From: an uncultured Lachnospiraceae bacterium
Lineage (GTDB): Bacteria; Bacillota; Clostridia; Lachnospirales; Lachnospiraceae
Assembly (NCBI GenBank): GCA_947174015.1
Contig: CAMWHJ010000034.1
Coordinates: 1 to 32,341, forward strand
DNA length: 32,341 bases
Reading direction: 5' to 3'
Made by a program: the position numbers and the translations under genes. This document shows, one piece after another, positions 30,852 to 32,341 of this stretch (position 1 is the first letter of the stretch; the number at the start of each line of letters is the position of its first letter). The notes below the pieces were generated by a model. The model saw only the letters and a list, made by a program, of their open reading frames with translations. It was not told the origin of the DNA and made no database searches.

Positions 30852-32096
30852 CTATATCTTTTCTCGGTTTCTCACCTTCTCATACAGGCAGATATATTCC
30901 TGAAACCGCTTTTTTTTGTCATATTCCCTGCCCTTTTTCAAACAGTCCCGTTCCCTTGGAGGACGTTCCTTTATTTCCAGCAGTGCCTGATAAATTCCTT
31001 CTGCATCTCTGGTTTTTGTCACCAGACCACAGCTTTGGTCAATGCTTTCAGGGCTGCCTCCGGTAGCAAAGGTAATCACCGGGGTGCCGCATGATAATGC
31101 CTCTAAATTGGTGGTGGGGAAATTGTCTTCCAATGTGGCATTTACATACACATCTGCGGCCTGATAAATTGCAGCTAATTCCTTGGCACCGTTGGTATGC
31201 TCAATTCCCAAGATGGATGAAGGCAGCTTCTTTTTGCTGTGCTTATCGATTCCCACCAGAATAATTTTTGTATTCTCTGCTTGAAAGAAAGTATCCTTCT
31301 CTGCTTTTTCCAACAGTTCCTGCAATTTTACAAAGTGCACCAGACCTTTTCGGAGTTCCCACACGTTTGCCACCCCAAGAATGATAAATTTGTCCTGTAA
31401 CCCCATCTCCTTTCGAAATTCTCCCCCCTGTGCATGTTCATTAAAATTTGCAAGATCAATTCCATTGGGGATGACCTGTACCGGATATTCCTGCAAAAAT
31501 GACTTTTTCACCAATTCTGCCAGCCATTTGGAGGGGGTCACAATGGTTAAATTTTTCACATTCTGAAAGGCATTTCTCTTTCGCTCATATGCCTGTTTTG
31601 AGTAATCATTCAAACTGTAAGGATATGCCTGGCGATGTTGGGGACAGGCTTGGCATCCCTGCTGCCATTTCTCACAGCCCATATAATCAAAATAGGCACA
31701 ATGCCCTGTAAAACTCCAGCAGTCATGGAGTGTCCAGACCACTGGGATATCTGCCCTTCGCAGGTAAGAAAACAAATACTCAATTTGTACATAAAAGCCA
31801 TGAATATTGTGTAAATGGATAATATCCGGCTGTTCCTTTTCTATGGTTTGTACAATTTCTCTGGTCATCTTTGCTGACCCAAAGCCACCTTTTCCGGTAA
31901 CCACTCCCAGCAGGGCATGTGCATAGAAATCTGTTTGTGTTCCCACTTTGATGGCATTTACATTCTCTGGGGCAGTATTTCTTCCATAGAGAATCACGCC
32001 CTTGTGTCCCTGTTCCTTTAAGGTATGATATATATCAACTGTTATTTTACCCACACTGCCGCTGCCACAGACAGTATTTAACTGCAAAACCTTCAT
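30852..32096 (-). CDS. GT4 family glycosyltransferase
   Basis: 414-aa GT-B enzyme, first gene of run B. Seen: MKVLQLNTVCGSGSVGKI at the start, PDIIHLHNIHGFYVQ (90-104), WTLHDCWSFTGHC and a Cys-rich stretch (C126, C133, C141, C148, C151) seen in many Firmicutes glycan GT4 proteins, VTPSKWL, IPNGIDLANF, and the donor-site EDNFPTTNLEALSCGTPV. The frame is open from a TTG at 32195, but the ATG at 32096 matches the normal start of the family; its ribosome site (AAGGGA 13 nt upstream) is weak. Probably adds an early sugar to the lipid-linked chain. Transcription appears to start near 32212, leaving a leader of about 115 nt. Confidence 0.9.
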   Translation of the reverse strand: MKVLQLNTVCGSGSVGKITVDIYHTLKEQGHKGVILYGRNTAPENVNAIKVGTQTDFYAHALLGVVTGKGGFGSAKMTREIVQTIEKEQPDIIHLHNIHGFYVQIEYLFSYLRRADIPVVWTLHDCWSFTGHCAYFDYMGCEKWQQGCQACPQHRQAYPYSLNDYSKQAYERKRNAFQNVKNLTIVTPSKWLAELVKKSFLQEYPVQVIPNGIDLANFNEHAQGGEFRKEMGLQDKFIILGVANVWELRKGLVHFVKLQELLEKAEKDTFFQAENTKIILVGIDKHSKKKLPSSILGIEHTNGAKELAAIYQAADVYVNATLEDNFPTTNLEALSCGTPVITFATGGSPESIDQSCGLVTKTRDAEGIYQALLEIKERPPRERDCLKKGREYDKKKRFQEYICLYEKVRNREKI

Positions 32097-32199
32097 GGTT
32101 TGTGATTGTTCCCTTCTATGATAATAAAAATGAAATAAATACAACGTACATAAAATCAATGCTTTTTTCTCTGTGTTCTTTCCTATATTTTCCAAAATC

Positions 32200-32219
32200 T
32201 AGAAAAATACCTTTTTCTA
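32200..32219. promoter_or_regulatory. 8-bp palindrome at the run B transcription start
   Basis: TAGAAAAA and TTTTTCTA flank TACC. It overlaps the last base of the -10 element and covers the expected start near 32212. It could be an operator, or a 5'-end hairpin in the leader. Only symmetry is seen. Confidence 0.4.
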
Positions 32220-32247
32220 TCTTATCGTAGATTTGTCCATTTGGCAA
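32219..32247 (-). promoter_or_regulatory. Candidate sigma-A promoter for run B
   Basis: On the minus strand TTGCCA (32247-32242) and TAAGAT (32224-32219) are 17 nt apart. The -35 lies inside the short palindrome ATTTGGCAAAT (32239-32249). Confidence 0.5.
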
Positions 32248-32262
32248 ATTAGTTTTTGCAAA

Positions 32263-32288
32263 TAACAGTTCTGATATCTGAACTATTA
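32263..32288. repeat. 26-bp hairpin element
   Basis: TAACAGTTC (32263-32271) and GAACTATTA (32280-32288) with an 8-nt loop; the one non-Watson-Crick stem position is a G.U pair on the minus strand. Same family as 25188-25213. It abuts the 49-nt repeat at 32291. Confidence 0.6.
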
Positions 32289-32290
32289 CA

Positions 32291-32339
32291 GTAACTGTTC
32301 AGTAGGTCTGTGCATTTACTGCACAGACCGTAAGAAAAA
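32291..32339. repeat. 49-nt palindromic repeat, inverted copy (window edge)
   Basis: Reverse complement of 1-49 with no mismatch; the two extra bases at 32340-32341 also match the bases before the 9176-9224 copy. Stem GGTCTGTGCA/TGCACAGACC at 32305-32329. Unlike the other copies it is not next to a stop codon in the window and lies upstream of run B. Confidence 0.9.
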
Positions 32340-32341
32340 GT

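Larger units (their letters stand above)
32097..32341. other. Upstream region of run B
   Basis: 245 nt without a supported gene. It carries the run B leader, the candidate promoter at 32219-32247, an 8-bp palindrome at 32200-32219, a 26-bp hairpin element at 32263-32288 (same type as 25188-25213) and the inverted 49-nt repeat at the window edge. Confidence 0.7.

Noticed and set aside
1-32339. Repeats as a CRISPR array
   Set aside because: Copies are kilobases apart, differ in orientation and have genes between them; no spacers or cas genes.

Overview
The window reads as one large cell-surface glycopolymer locus from a low-to-mid-GC Gram-positive Clostridia, most likely a Lachnospiraceae gut anaerobe. 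The basis is strong AGGAGG-type ribosome sites, frequent TTG/GTG starts, teichoic-acid-type genes (TagD, a TagF-like transferase, an IspD/TarI-type cytidylyltransferase) and GacI/GacJ-like genes. The genus is inference. No rRNA, tRNA, CRISPR array, transposase or phage gene was seen.

Layout. All genes but one lie on the minus strand, in two runs. Run A (13921 down to 35), in transcription order: membrane acyltransferase, TarI-like cytidylyltransferase, zinc polyol-phosphate dehydrogenase, ribulose-phosphate 3-epimerase, DUF115/MptE-like protein, TagD, TagF-like transferase fused to a second DUF115 domain, AraD epimerase, KdsB-like CMP-sugar synthetase, pyruvate-type aldolase fused to a GT42/DUF115-like domain, HAD phosphatase, GT2-GT32-like fusion, GT2. 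Run B (32096 down to 15904): GT4, GT2, GT39, DPM1-like GT2, DUF2304, RmlD, GT-C, MBOAT, SGNH partner, two membrane acyltransferases, GtrB-like GT2, NDP-hexose 2,3-dehydratase, Gfo/Idh/MocA reductase, SDR reductase. A lone plus-strand GT-C gene (14306-15751) sits between the runs; it shares a divergent promoter region with run A and a bidirectional terminator with run B.

How the genes fit together (inference). TagD makes CDP-glycerol, and the epimerase/dehydrogenase/TarI set makes a CDP-pentitol. The HAD, aldolase and KdsB-like genes look like a compact route to a CMP-activated 2-keto-3-deoxy sugar acid that does not use KdsA. Three DUF115/GT42-like domains in the same run are the natural candidates to transfer it, one of them fused to the polyol-phosphate transferase. 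Run B supplies a dTDP-2,6-dideoxyhexose and dTDP-rhamnose, polyprenyl-phosphate sugars used by GT-C enzymes outside the membrane, and extracytoplasmic O-acylation (MBOAT/SGNH plus three AT3 proteins in the window). The product may be a decorated teichoic or 'teichulosonic' acid-like polymer. No exporter, flippase, polymerase or ligase is in the window, so the locus is incomplete here.

Structure in the DNA. A family of palindromic, MITE-like elements fills most of the longer gaps inside the runs and usually starts at or just after a stop codon. Three copies share a perfect 49-nt block. Two are direct repeats bracketing the sugar-acid/TagF module (1-49 and 9176-9224); the third is inverted at the right end (32291-32339), so the whole window is enclosed by 49-nt inverted repeats.
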